Shown: piece after piece, positions 1 through 6,355 of the stretch
Position numbering within the stretch: the first letter of the stretch is position 1
Layout of the letters: every line of letters starts with the position of its first letter
Assembly: GCA_028822125.1 (NCBI GenBank)
Contig: JAPKEK010000050.1
Coordinates: 1 to 9,475 of the forward strand
Direction of reading: 5' to 3'
DNA from: Pseudomonadales bacterium
GTDB taxonomy: Bacteria > Pseudomonadota > Gammaproteobacteria > Pseudomonadales > Azotimanducaceae
Length of the DNA stretch: 9,475 nt
The notes under the pieces: model-generated
Databases searched by the model: none
The model's input: only the letters and a program-made list of their open reading frames with translations
Told to the model about the DNA's origin: nothing
Translations under genes and position numbers: made by a program

Positions 1-105
1 ATTTTTATCTGTAATTTTCCTGATCCGCTAAGGGAAGCTTTCATTGAATTGTGTCGATCTCGTGATATGTTCCTGGAATTACCGGATGTTGATATCGTCA
101 GTTGA
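1..105 (+). CDS. Possible C-terminal end of a protein starting outside the window
   Basis: Reading from base 1 gives 34 codons and a TGA at 103-105. The peptide ends in FLELPDVDIVS and looks protein-like, with an amphipathic LREAFIELCRSRD stretch. The start lies upstream of the window and the family cannot be recognised from this tail. A stem of 8 pairs (one G-U) at 110-117/137-144 lies five bases after the stop and would suit a 3' end, although no T-run follows. The competing reading is a stop-free minus-strand frame from about 308 down to base 1, whose translation is serine-rich and has no well-placed ATG. The forward reading is preferred, weakly. Confidence 0.35.
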   Translation: MFICNFPDPLREAFIELCRSRDMFLELPDVDIVS

Positions 106-332
106 AGCTTTGCAGGCATAGTGAGCTTGTCATCAGGCTTGCAATGGGAAACGCGTACTGAAAACCGCTGCCCAAGCGAGCCAAGTCGTTGATTCAATAA
201 GCCAGGAATAAGCGGTTCATTAGAATCAGGTTTTAACCATTGCCTACTGGGCTTGATGGCCTTTTGTGAAATACCTTGATTAAGAGAAACCTTTAGGTTA
301 TTCGCTCATCAGTAAAGACCGTAACTGCCCTG
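106..332. other. Intergenic stretch, no convincing gene
   Basis: This is the 3' side of the minus-strand flavoprotein gene. It contains the 8-pair hairpin 110-117/137-144 and, at 288-299, a small AACC/GGTT hairpin. On the minus strand that small hairpin is followed by TCTCTT, so it could be a weak terminator for the flavoprotein gene. A minus-strand frame is open through most of the stretch but lacks an ATG or ribosome site near its upstream end. Confidence 0.5.
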
Positions 333-956
333 CTAGAAGAGTATTTTATCATTACTCTCGATGCCTTTTTGCAGGTCTTCAGTTGCAATGGTGAGCTTGC
401 CATGGTCGATCAACGCCTGAGCATAAGTGGGCAACCCTTCTACGGATTGCCATTTTTCAGGTTCCCACATTTTTGCGCGAATGAGTGCTTTGCCACAGTG
501 AAACATAGCCTCTTCAACATGCACCAAAATAACCAATTTGGGTGATTTCCCATTCACAGTCATGCTTTCCACTAGATCAGGATCCGTCGTAATCTGGGCG
601 GAGCCGCTCACCCGGACCACTTCACGCCTATTCGGTATGATAAACATCAAGCCAATACGTGGGTTCTCTATAATATTGATCAAAGTATCCGCGCGATTGT
701 TGCCTGGCCTGTCAGGGATGGCCAGGGTTTGCTCATCGAGCACTTTGAAAGACCCGGATGGGTCTCCTTTGGGCGCCACATCCAGTCGCCCAGAGCTACT
801 CATGCTGGATACCACCACTAACGGGGCGTGCTCGATCCAGGCTCGACAATGCACATCAATATGATCAATGCATTTGGTGTCCTGACTGTAATAGACTTCA
901 CCGAGGATGCTTCTTATCTCCTCAGTACTGGAAATCATTTGTTTCGGCGTATACAT
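333..956 (-). CDS. PPOX-class FMN-dependent flavoprotein (split-barrel, DR_2398/MSMEG_1061-like)
   Basis: The 207-residue product belongs to the pyridoxamine 5'-phosphate oxidase-like split-barrel superfamily, which binds FMN (or F420 in relatives) as a cytoplasmic dimer. Visible family signatures are APKGDPSG (61-68), IPDRPGNNRADTL (80-92), NPRIGLMFIIP (98-108), RVSGSA (115-120) and the C-terminal HCGKALIRAKMW (153-164). These match my memory of the family TIGR calls 'PPOX class probable FMN-dependent enzyme, DR_2398 family'; the reaction is not established. The ATG at 956 is chosen over an upstream in-frame ATG at 983 because AGGAG (minus strand, bases 964-968) sits 7 bases before it. No signal peptide. 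It is monocistronic: a TATAAT box lies 51 bases upstream and the next gene on the strand is 174 bases away. Family call is firm, substrate unknown. Confidence 0.9.
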   Translation of the reverse strand: MYTPKQMISSTEEIRSILGEVYYSQDTKCIDHIDVHCRAWIEHAPLVVVSSMSSSGRLDVAPKGDPSGSFKVLDEQTLAIPDRPGNNRADTLINIIENPRIGLMFIIPNRREVVRVSGSAQITTDPDLVESMTVNGKSPKLVILVHVEEAMFHCGKALIRAKMWEPEKWQSVEGLPTYAQALIDHGKLTIATEDLQKGIESNDKILF

Positions 957-986
957 TTTGGCTCTCCTCGTGACCAGGAACAATAA

Positions 987-1065
987 ACTGCCTGTCTGTT
1001 CTCAAAATTATAGACAAATCATCCTGGTCGAGCCAGGCAAGGGCACATGCCAGATAACAGGCAGT
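987..1065 (-). promoter_or_regulatory. Candidate promoter and operator dyads of the PPOX flavoprotein gene
   Basis: On the minus strand a perfect TATAAT occupies 1007-1012, giving a leader of roughly 45 bases. No good -35 hexamer lies 16-18 bases upstream. That position is instead covered by the perfect dyad CCTGG-tcgag-CCAGG (1023-1037). A wider pair of arms, ACTGCCTGT (987-995) and ACAGGCAGT (1057-1065), encloses the whole promoter. A strong -10, a poor -35 and an overlapping dyad suggest factor-controlled transcription; this is inferred from layout only. Confidence 0.45.
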
Positions 1066-1130
1066 CGGGCCAGAAAGTGATTCTGAACCGAATGCCTGAT
1101 CACACCCTGCCTTTATTGATTAAAAGCCGT

Positions 1131-2012
1131 TTATGAGGGAGGCGCCGCTGCTTCCATGGGAGTGCTTCTCAACAGATAGCCGTTCCAGGCCTGCGCTGGT
1201 TGGGGGTTGCAGGTGGCAACTTCATTGAACATGGCGAGCACCTCTTGACCCGCCTCGGAGCCTTCAAAACTTGCAGCTGATGCTTCGCCCTCTTCAGCGG
1301 TCTGCCAGAGGTTAACCCAATTGAAACTAACTGGATAGTCAGCAAGGGGTTCGAAGTCGGGTACACCGACCCTGAAGAAGTAGCTGGTATCTGGGTTTGT
1401 TGTAGCGATGCTATCCAGCAAGGGCAGGTAGGTTCCTCTGACTACCTGGCGCAGATCCGCGCCGCTTTTACCTTCGTTGTAGGTACACAGCTGGTTGGTG
1501 ACGTAATAGGGAGACTTTGAACCATCAAAGCTGTCGGGCATATCCTTGGGTATATAAGCCGTAAATCCAAAACGGTCTACCCCTGGCTGTGCACCACAGG
1601 TCAGCACGTCGGGATGCATTTTATCTAACTCTGGTTGGGAATTGGCGGCGACATAGTCCGCCCAGCCTGCTTCCATGGTTGTTTTATCTGGCCAGTTCAG
1701 CACCCACAGGCCATCGAAATTGGGGTCCTCCCAGCCTCGCGGTATATAACCAAAGGCGGCACGGGGTTGATGCTCGAGCTTATCGATAGCACTGTTCCAG
1801 TCTTTGATCATGGCCTGGAAGGTCTCCGGGGAATAATTGGAGCCCTGCTTGCACCAGAGATACTCGTAGTAGGCATCGGGTTCGGCAGGCACACCGGCTT
1901 CCGCCAATACGGGTTCACTTTCATTGGCTGCGTCTGCCACTGCTGTTTCTTCCTCCTGGGCGCAGCCGCTTATCAGGAACGCAAAAATTATGAATAATCT
2001 GATCTGTTTCAT
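1131..2012 (-). CDS. Predicted secreted lipoprotein with two Cys-paired repeats, unrecognised family
   Basis: The product has 293 residues. A short charged start (MKQIR), a hydrophobic core and the lipobox I-S-G-C put the lipidated cysteine at residue 17. Alanine at +2 favours outer-membrane sorting. An acidic, Ala/Glu/Pro-rich linker (18-48) follows. The body holds two units: C54 to C139 (WCKQG... VLTC) and C176 to C268 (LCTYNEGKSGADL... VATC), which probably form one disulfide each. The protein encoded at 7730-8509 is a relative with the same arrangement. Unit size and helix/strand alternation recall dimeric alpha-beta-barrel (ABM/EthD-like) domains, but this is a guess. Translation begins at the ATG at 2012, about 8 bases after AAGG. 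The gene is flanked by 451 and 174 non-coding bases, so it is transcribed alone. Catalytic function unknown. Confidence 0.85.
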   Translation of the reverse strand: MKQIRLFIIFAFLISGCAQEEETAVADAANESEPVLAEAGVPAEPDAYYEYLWCKQGSNYSPETFQAMIKDWNSAIDKLEHQPRAAFGYIPRGWEDPNFDGLWVLNWPDKTTMEAGWADYVAANSQPELDKMHPDVLTCGAQPGVDRFGFTAYIPKDMPDSFDGSKSPYYVTNQLCTYNEGKSGADLRQVVRGTYLPLLDSIATTNPDTSYFFRVGVPDFEPLADYPVSFNWVNLWQTAEEGEASAASFEGSEAGQEVLAMFNEVATCNPQPAQAWNGYLLRSTPMEAAAPPS

Positions 2013-2463
2013 CTTGAGACCTTTTTTATTGTTAGTTTATGGGTTAGATATTTTTACAAGTGAATAACAGTAATCCCTTTGATATAAAATTGGAAGACCG
2101 GTTGAGGAGGCAGATGCCCATGAGAGGATGTAGGATAAAGGCCTGTTAATGTCGTTATAGGCGTAAAGAGAGCTAATTAAAATGCGTGTTATTCACACCG
2201 TCTGGCCCGAAATTGTGATCGATCAGGCGATAAGTTATCTAAAACCCTGGGGGAAAAATAGGAAATTCAGTGCTCCTGATCAGGGTAAGCTGAATCAGAG
2301 TCTGCTGGAAGCACATTATATCCGGAGACAATGAGATGACCAGACTGGGGGATTGCCAGAAAGGGTTATGGGTACTTCGCTTTCATCGTGTTGTCACCCA
2401 CGGCCAATCATAGTGTCGCTGCTGCGCGAATAGCACCTGAAGGCTCTGCTCGATCAGGGTAAT
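2013..2463. other. 451-base intergenic region between two minus-strand genes
   Basis: The right end holds the hairpin at the antiporter stop. The left end must hold the lipoprotein promoter, where I see AT-rich DNA (2020-2095) but no pair of hexamers good enough to name. A 50-codon plus-strand ORF (2182-2334) is the only coding candidate. The 11-mer GATCAGGGTAA occurs twice in direct orientation, at 2278-2288 and 2452-2462, and further GATCAG-like words cluster near 2218-2226. No RNA gene is evident. Confidence 0.5.
2182..2334 (+). CDS. Possible 50-residue small protein, unrecognised
   Basis: An ATG at 2182 opens 50 codons ending at TGA 2332-2334. The peptide begins MRVIHTVWPEIVIDQA and continues with a basic stretch around KPWGKNRK. 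Composition is protein-like, with no low-complexity run and no signal or membrane segment. The ribosome site is weak: AGAGAG lies about 11 bases before the ATG. It sits opposite to both neighbouring genes, inside a 451-base gap. It may be a real small gene, the remnant of a larger one, or chance; nothing identifies a family. Confidence 0.22.
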   Translation: MRVIHTVWPEIVIDQAISYLKPWGKNRKFSAPDQGKLNQSLLEAHYIRRQ

Positions 2464-2478
2464 TCAGCCTGATCGAGC
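2448..2478 (-). terminator. Perfect 11-bp hairpin spanning the antiporter stop codon
   Basis: Arms GCTCGATCAGG (2448-2458) and CCTGATCGAGC (2468-2478) pair perfectly around a 9-base loop that contains the antiporter TGA (2464-2466). No T-run follows on the minus strand, so it is not a canonical intrinsic terminator. It could stabilise the mRNA 3' end or act together with Rho. Confidence 0.45.
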
Positions 2479-4350
2479 GGTTGCCTGTGTAAAACGATTG
2501 GTCGGTAGCGCTAGGAATCGGTGCACCATGAACAGCATCAGTGCTCCGCCTAGTAATAGCAGCCACCACGGCAAGCCATACCCGCCCGGTAATGTGCAGA
2601 TCAGCATGGCAACGCAACCGGTCAACAATGCATAGGGTAATTGGGTGATGACGTGATCCATGTGATCACAGCCGGTAGCAAGAGAAGACAGAACGGTTGT
2701 GTCTGAAAGCGGTGAACAGTGATCAGCCCATACGGCACCGCACAGCACACAGGCGATGGAAGAATATAAGATGTGCAGGTGTTCGGAATCGGCGATGCCG
2801 TTAATTTCCAGTACCGCCCAGCACAGTGGGATGACCAAAGGCATGAGTATCGCCATCACACCCCAACTTGATCCGGAGGCAAAGCCTGCGGCGGCGGCAA
2901 GTAAGAATATGAAGGTTGGCAACAACTGCGGAGACAGCGAGTCGCCGAGCAGGGAAATCAGATAGGGTGCCGTCTGTAGAATGTTGGTTACGTCCGCCAC
3001 TGCCCAGGCCATCACCAGCAATACGATACCTGTCAGCATGAACCGAGCACCAATGACCCAGGCTTCAACGGCTTCATTTAAGGTCAGCAGCCGTTGGCTT
3101 AAGGTCAGGATGAATGCGGCGATACAGGCCAGCAGTGACGCCCAGATTAACACCACATAGGCATTAGCACTGCCAACAATGTCTTGCAGGGATTCACCTT
3201 CACCGCTGATATACATACCGCCAATGACGCCAACGATAAGGCAGCCAATTGGAATCAGTGCATTAACGGCACGGCACGGTATGTCTTGCTTTTCTTCAAA
3301 ATCGTCCATCTGCCGGTCGTTACTTTTTTTGGCATCGCTTCGTGTAACCGCCCCTGTGCTGCGAGCGCGCACCTCAGCTCTATACATAGGACCAAAGTCC
3401 CTGCCCGATAGAACCACCAGGAACACGAAAAAAATGGTCAGGAAGGGATAAAAACTAAAAGGGATTGATTGTAAGAACAGAACGTATGCACTCTGCTGTA
3501 TACCGTCTATACCATTGATGGCTTCTTCGATCAGGCTGACCTGAAACGCAATCCAGGTGGTGATTACGGCGATGGTCGCCACCGGCGCTGCGGTGGAATC
3601 CACCAGGTAAGCCAGTTTTTCGCGGGATATTTTCAAGTTGTCGCTGACCGGCCGGGTGGCATTGCCAACAATCATGGTATTGGCGTAATCATCGAAAAAT
3701 ATTCCCAGCCCGAGAACGGCGATGATGGTCTGGCCTCGTCGAGGACTACGCGCAAAGGGTATAACTTGATTAACAATACCAAGCATACCACCGTTGCGAG
3801 ACACGATACCCACCATGCCACCAATGAGGAGGCTGAATAAAATAATTGCGCCGTGATCCGGATCAATCATGGCGTTGAGAACGTAGATCGTCATGGTGTC
3901 AAATAAACCGGTAACAGCACCCTGCCAGGTTAATCCGTTGATTGCCCAGGCACCGATTAATAACCCGGCAAACAGCGATGGGATGACTGATCGTAGAAGG
4001 AAAGAGAGCAGGATTGCGACCAGTGGTGGCACTAACGATATCCAGGCAGGAATGGCTGGGACCGATGCCCTGGCAATAACCTCGCCACCCTGTATCAGGG
4101 TTATCACGGTCTCGCCAGTTTGCGGCGGTACTAACGATATGGGTTCGAACTTGGAGCTCTTGTTAATGGCCGCTATAGTCTGGCCATTCAAAGCCACGCT
4201 GTATTGTTCACCTGCGAGTCCTGCAACGTGCAGTTGAGATTCGACACCCGCTAACATGATCTGCGGTAGTTCTAGCGAGGCTGGCGCTGCCAGCGCGGGC
4301 GACACATTGACCATTAAAACGACTAGCAGGCCATAAATATTCCGTTTCAT
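2464..4350 (-). CDS. NhaC-family Na+/H+ antiporter with exported N-terminal extension
   Basis: The 628-residue polytopic inner-membrane protein belongs to the NhaC/COG1757 ion-transporter group. Conserved blocks are FFDDYANTMIVGN (218-230), DSTAAPVA (251-258), ASGSSWG (491-497) and ADHCSPLSDTT (542-552); the buried acidic residues probably serve ion exchange. The start (MKRNIYGLLV...SPALAAPA) looks like a Sec signal peptide cleaved after residue 22 or so. An exported segment of about 80 residues follows, ahead of the first membrane helix near residue 102. A polar, charged loop (about 317-358) divides the transporter into halves. Start ATG at 4350 is preceded by AGGGA with 9-base spacing. Relatives exchange Na+/H+, or malate/lactate in MleN, so the exact substrate is open. 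It is transcribed divergently from the oxidoreductase at 4724. Family firm; the symbol nhaC is withheld. Confidence 0.93.
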   Translation of the reverse strand: MKRNIYGLLVVLMVNVSPALAAPASLELPQIMLAGVESQLHVAGLAGEQYSVALNGQTIAAINKSSKFEPISLVPPQTGETVITLIQGGEVIARASVPAIPAWISLVPPLVAILLSFLLRSVIPSLFAGLLIGAWAINGLTWQGAVTGLFDTMTIYVLNAMIDPDHGAIILFSLLIGGMVGIVSRNGGMLGIVNQVIPFARSPRRGQTIIAVLGLGIFFDDYANTMIVGNATRPVSDNLKISREKLAYLVDSTAAPVATIAVITTWIAFQVSLIEEAINGIDGIQQSAYVLFLQSIPFSFYPFLTIFFVFLVVLSGRDFGPMYRAEVRARSTGAVTRSDAKKSNDRQMDDFEEKQDIPCRAVNALIPIGCLIVGVIGGMYISGEGESLQDIVGSANAYVVLIWASLLACIAAFILTLSQRLLTLNEAVEAWVIGARFMLTGIVLLVMAWAVADVTNILQTAPYLISLLGDSLSPQLLPTFIFLLAAAAGFASGSSWGVMAILMPLVIPLCWAVLEINGIADSEHLHILYSSIACVLCGAVWADHCSPLSDTTVLSSLATGCDHMDHVITQLPYALLTGCVAMLICTLPGGYGLPWWLLLLGGALMLFMVHRFLALPTNRFTQATARSG

Positions 4351-4485
4351 CGAGTAATTTCCCTTGTCTCTCTGTCTCTATTGGCAGGGTAGGTCGTTGT
4401 GACGGGGCAGCACCGAAATTGTCATTACAACCTGTGTTATCCACCCGTACACTGGCATAAGCCTGGCCGGAAAAGTAGTTGTTTT

Positions 4486-4514
4486 TTGTTACCAGGCAGT
4501 GTTTGGCTTATAAG
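4486..4514 (+). promoter_or_regulatory. Candidate sigma-70 promoter of the oxidoreductase gene
   Basis: TTGTTA (4486-4491, 4 of 6 matches) and TATAAG (4509-4514, 5 of 6) are separated by exactly 17 bases. Transcription would start near 4521, leaving a leader of about 200 bases before the enzyme gene. This is the best-spaced hexamer pair I found in the window. Confidence 0.5.
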
Positions 4515-4635
4515 GTGAGTAAGCTCTTGCCAGCATTATCAGGGTTAGGGCGCGTTGAAGAAAAACAGCAGTAACTAGGCTGTCTCTTTTGTTCGGCGTA
4601 CGATTCAGCGTATGAGATGGTTGAGGTGATTTAAT

Positions 4636-4682
4636 TTCCCACCGCGCTTGATCCTATTGGGCTATTTCGCAGCAGGTGGGAA
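4636..4682 (+). promoter_or_regulatory. Stem that masks a GGTGGG ribosome site
   Basis: TTCCCACC (4636-4643) pairs perfectly with GGTGGGAA (4675-4682) across a 31-base loop. The right arm contains the purine-rich GGTGGG lying 8 bases before the leader-ORF ATG at 4689. When folded, that ribosome site would be occluded. GCG (4644-4646) and CGC (4668-4670) could extend the stem past a bulge. The geometry fits a translational on/off switch, but the ligand or trigger, if any, is unknown. Confidence 0.4.
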
Positions 4683-4688
4683 TAGCAT

Positions 4689-4727
4689 ATGCTTGCGTCT
4701 CACATTCAAGATTGTTTCACGATATGA
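4689..4727 (+). CDS. 12-codon leader ORF overlapping the oxidoreductase start
   Basis: ATG at 4689 encodes MLASHIQDCFTI and stops at TGA 4725-4727. The stop overlaps the ATG of the oxidoreductase gene (4724-4726) as ATGA, the usual geometry of translational coupling. GGTGGG lies 8 bases upstream. The enzyme ATG itself has no recognisable Shine-Dalgarno sequence, so re-initiation after this ORF would explain how it is translated. The peptide has no run of one regulatory amino acid, so classical attenuation is unlikely. Confidence 0.35.
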   Translation: MLASHIQDCFTI

Positions 4728-6109
4728 CTTTAGTAGCTGACTATTTAGTTGTTGGTGCCGGCGCCATGGGAATGGCTTTTGCTGATGTCCTGGCCCAGGA
4801 AAGCACAGCGTCTGTCATTATGATTGATCGTCAAGATCGGCCTGGCGGGCACTGGAATACGGCTTACCCGTTTGTAAGGCTGCATCAGCCGTCGGCCTTT
4901 TATGGTGTTAATTCCCTACCGTTGGGGCAGAACCGAATTGAAACTGCCGGATTGAATAAAGGGCTTTACGAATTAGCCACGAACAGCGAAGTGTGCCGCT
5001 ATTACGAGCAGGTCTTGGCAGAACAACTCATGCCGAGCGGTCGAATTCAGTTTCTGCCAAATTCTGAATGGACCCCTGACGGTTCTGTGGTGTCTACAGT
5101 GACAGGGCGGGTAGTCGATGTCGATGTGAAAAAAATAGTCGATGCAACTTATATGAAAGTGCAGGTTCCTTCAACGCATCCCGCTGAATTCCCTGTCGCA
5201 GAGGGTATTACCTTGGCGCCAGTAAATGCGCTAACGGAACTGGCCAGCCCCGGCAGAGATCATGTCATCATCGGCGCGGGTAAAACTGGCATGGATGCCT
5301 GTTTGTGGCTATTGGCAAACGGGATTGATTCAAAGCACATCCGCTGGATAATGCCGCGTGATTCCTGGCTTCTTAATCGTGAATTCATTCAACCGTTCAA
5401 GCTGAGTGAACGCACTGCAACTGGTTTTGCCCATCAGATGCTTGCATTCGCTCATGCCAGGGCCCTGGAGGAATTGTTTCAGATGTTAGAAAGTGCCGGT
5501 CAGCTTATGCGCATTGACCCGGCTCGCTCTCCGAGTATGTACCGCTGCGCTACGGTAACTGAGTTAGAGCTTGAGCAGTTAAGGCGAATTCAACAGGTAA
5601 TCCGTAAAGGCCGAGTGACCTCGGTGGCTTCTGGAAAAATCAGTCTGGAACAGGGCAGCATCGATATTGGCAAGGATAGTGTATTAATTGACTGTACCGC
5701 AGACGGGCTTGCCAACCGGCCTGCACGGCCTGTATTTAATGGCAACCACATTACATTGCAGTCAGTACGCACCTGTCAGCAAGTCTTCAGTGCCGCTTTC
5801 ATAGCGCATATTGAGGTTACTAAAACAGATGAGAATGACAAAAACGAGATTTGCACACCGGTGCCTCACCCCGATACTGAAATCGATTACCTGAGAACAT
5901 CATTAGGAAACGCAAAAAACGGGGCGTTTTGGGCGGCTGATCAAGTCATCAGCAGATGGCTGGCAGAATCCCGTTTGGACGGGTTTAGCCAGGCTGGAAT
6001 AAAACAACTACCACCAGACAGGGAGCAGCAGGTGCTTGGCTTGAAGGCATTGCAGAATTTGCAACGGCTTATAGAAGAGGCAGAAAACAGCTCAGCGCAG
6101 CCTGCCTAA
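4724..6109 (+). CDS. FAD/NAD(P)-binding oxidoreductase, FMO/Pyr_redox_3-like, substrate unknown
   Basis: The cytoplasmic flavoenzyme of 461 residues opens with a Rossmann FAD site, VVGAGAMG (9-16). It continues with GGHW (41-44) and an aromatic/His stretch YPFVRLHQPSAFYGVNS (48-64). A second dinucleotide-binding loop, IIGAGKTGMD (182-191), probably binds NAD(P)H. DCTADG (333-338) is the usual late FAD-contact strand. The order suggests a flavin monooxygenase-like or pyridine-nucleotide oxidoreductase, but there is no CxxC redox pair and I do not recognise a named member. The ATG at 4724 is preferred because the FAD motif then begins at the usual distance from the N terminus; an in-frame GTG at 4676 would add 16 residues but falls in the leader stem. 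Translation may be coupled to the leader ORF. The MFS porter gene follows after 246 bases. Confidence 0.85.
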   Translation: MTLVADYLVVGAGAMGMAFADVLAQESTASVIMIDRQDRPGGHWNTAYPFVRLHQPSAFYGVNSLPLGQNRIETAGLNKGLYELATNSEVCRYYEQVLAEQLMPSGRIQFLPNSEWTPDGSVVSTVTGRVVDVDVKKIVDATYMKVQVPSTHPAEFPVAEGITLAPVNALTELASPGRDHVIIGAGKTGMDACLWLLANGIDSKHIRWIMPRDSWLLNREFIQPFKLSERTATGFAHQMLAFAHARALEELFQMLESAGQLMRIDPARSPSMYRCATVTELELEQLRRIQQVIRKGRVTSVASGKISLEQGSIDIGKDSVLIDCTADGLANRPARPVFNGNHITLQSVRTCQQVFSAAFIAHIEVTKTDENDKNEICTPVPHPDTEIDYLRTSLGNAKNGAFWAADQVISRWLAESRLDGFSQAGIKQLPPDREQQVLGLKALQNLQRLIEEAENSSAQPA

Positions 6110-6120
6110 TTTTAAGGCAG
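6102..6120 (+). terminator. Small hairpin overlapping the oxidoreductase stop
   Basis: CTGCCT (6102-6107) and AGGCAG (6115-6120) form a 6-bp stem around a 7-base AT-rich loop, beginning just before the TAA at 6107-6109. It is followed by TGTTCAGGTTTG, not a clean T-run, so termination would be inefficient. Confidence 0.25.
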
Positions 6121-6159
6121 TGTTCAGGTTTGTCGTGGATCAGAACGGGCCAGTCGTAC

Positions 6160-6209
6160 ACCGGTATTAGTCCCTTTTTGGGATAAGTTGGGTGTCCGTA
6201 ATACCCGGT
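6160..6209 (+). terminator. Long imperfect hairpin with nested stem
   Basis: ACCGGTATTA (6160-6169) pairs with TAATACCCGGT (6199-6209), ten pairs with one bulged base. Inside it, TCCC-TTTTT-GGGA (6171-6183) forms a second small stem. A T-rich but not pure stretch follows. It could end the oxidoreductase transcript, act as an operator, or form leader structure for the MFS gene. Confidence 0.35.
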
Positions 6210-6212
6210 TGG

Positions 6213-6239
6213 TTTGATTGCTTTGTTTGCTTTGATTGC
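6213..6239 (+). repeat. Three tandem 9-bp repeats (TTTGATTGC type)
   Basis: TTTGATTGC, TTTGTTTGC and TTTGATTGC follow each other without gaps; only one base differs in the middle copy. The array lies 117 bases before the MFS start and directly after the 6160-6209 dyad. It may be a protein-binding array or slipped-strand expansion. Confidence 0.6.
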
Positions 6240-6355
6240 AGACGGCGAATTACTCTGGGAATCATTGGCCTGTAGCTTGACCTCAAGGGTATTTTTGAAA
6301 TTCTTTTAACGCTCTCGACCGGTGCTTAGGGTGGGGCTACTGGCAAAGGCCCTTT

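Larger units (their letters stand above)
4351..4723. other. Divergent control region between antiporter and oxidoreductase genes
   Basis: This 373-base non-coding stretch serves two genes. Plus-strand elements are the promoter 4486-4514, the ribosome-site-masking stem 4636-4682 and the leader ORF 4689-4727. A weak hairpin ACAGC/GCTGT (4565-4569/4579-4583) followed by CTCTTTT lies in the leader. I found no strong hexamer pair for the antiporter promoter on the minus strand. Confidence 0.6.
6110..6355 (+). other. 246-base spacer with dyad and tandem repeats before the MFS gene
   Basis: No gene is seen. The spacer contains the 6160-6209 dyad and the 6213-6239 tandem repeats. TTGACC at 6277-6282 matches a -35 box at 5 of 6 bases, but only a poor -10 (AATTCT, 6299-6304) lies at a suitable distance. 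A separate weak or activated MFS promoter is therefore possible. Confidence 0.45.

Noticed and set aside
1..308. Stop-free minus-strand frame running out of the window
   Set aside because: There is no ATG or ribosome site near its upstream end, and the Ser/Asn-rich translation looks like antisense of the forward frame. It is kept only as an alternative.
957..983. Upstream ATG start (983) for the PPOX flavoprotein
   Set aside because: AGGAG lies inside the extra nine codons, correctly spaced for the ATG at 956.
4208..4444. Minus-strand 78-codon ORF over the antiporter start
   Set aside because: It overlaps the well-supported signal-peptide region in another frame, and its Arg/Thr-rich translation resembles no protein.
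4565..4590. Classical attenuator in the oxidoreductase leader
   Set aside because: The stem has only five pairs and lies before the leader ORF, so ribosome position on that ORF cannot control it.
4676..4723. GTG start for the oxidoreductase, adding 16 residues
   Set aside because: It places a non-homologous stretch before the FAD motif and the start codon falls inside the masking stem. The ATG at 4724 fits the family N terminus and the ATGA overlap.
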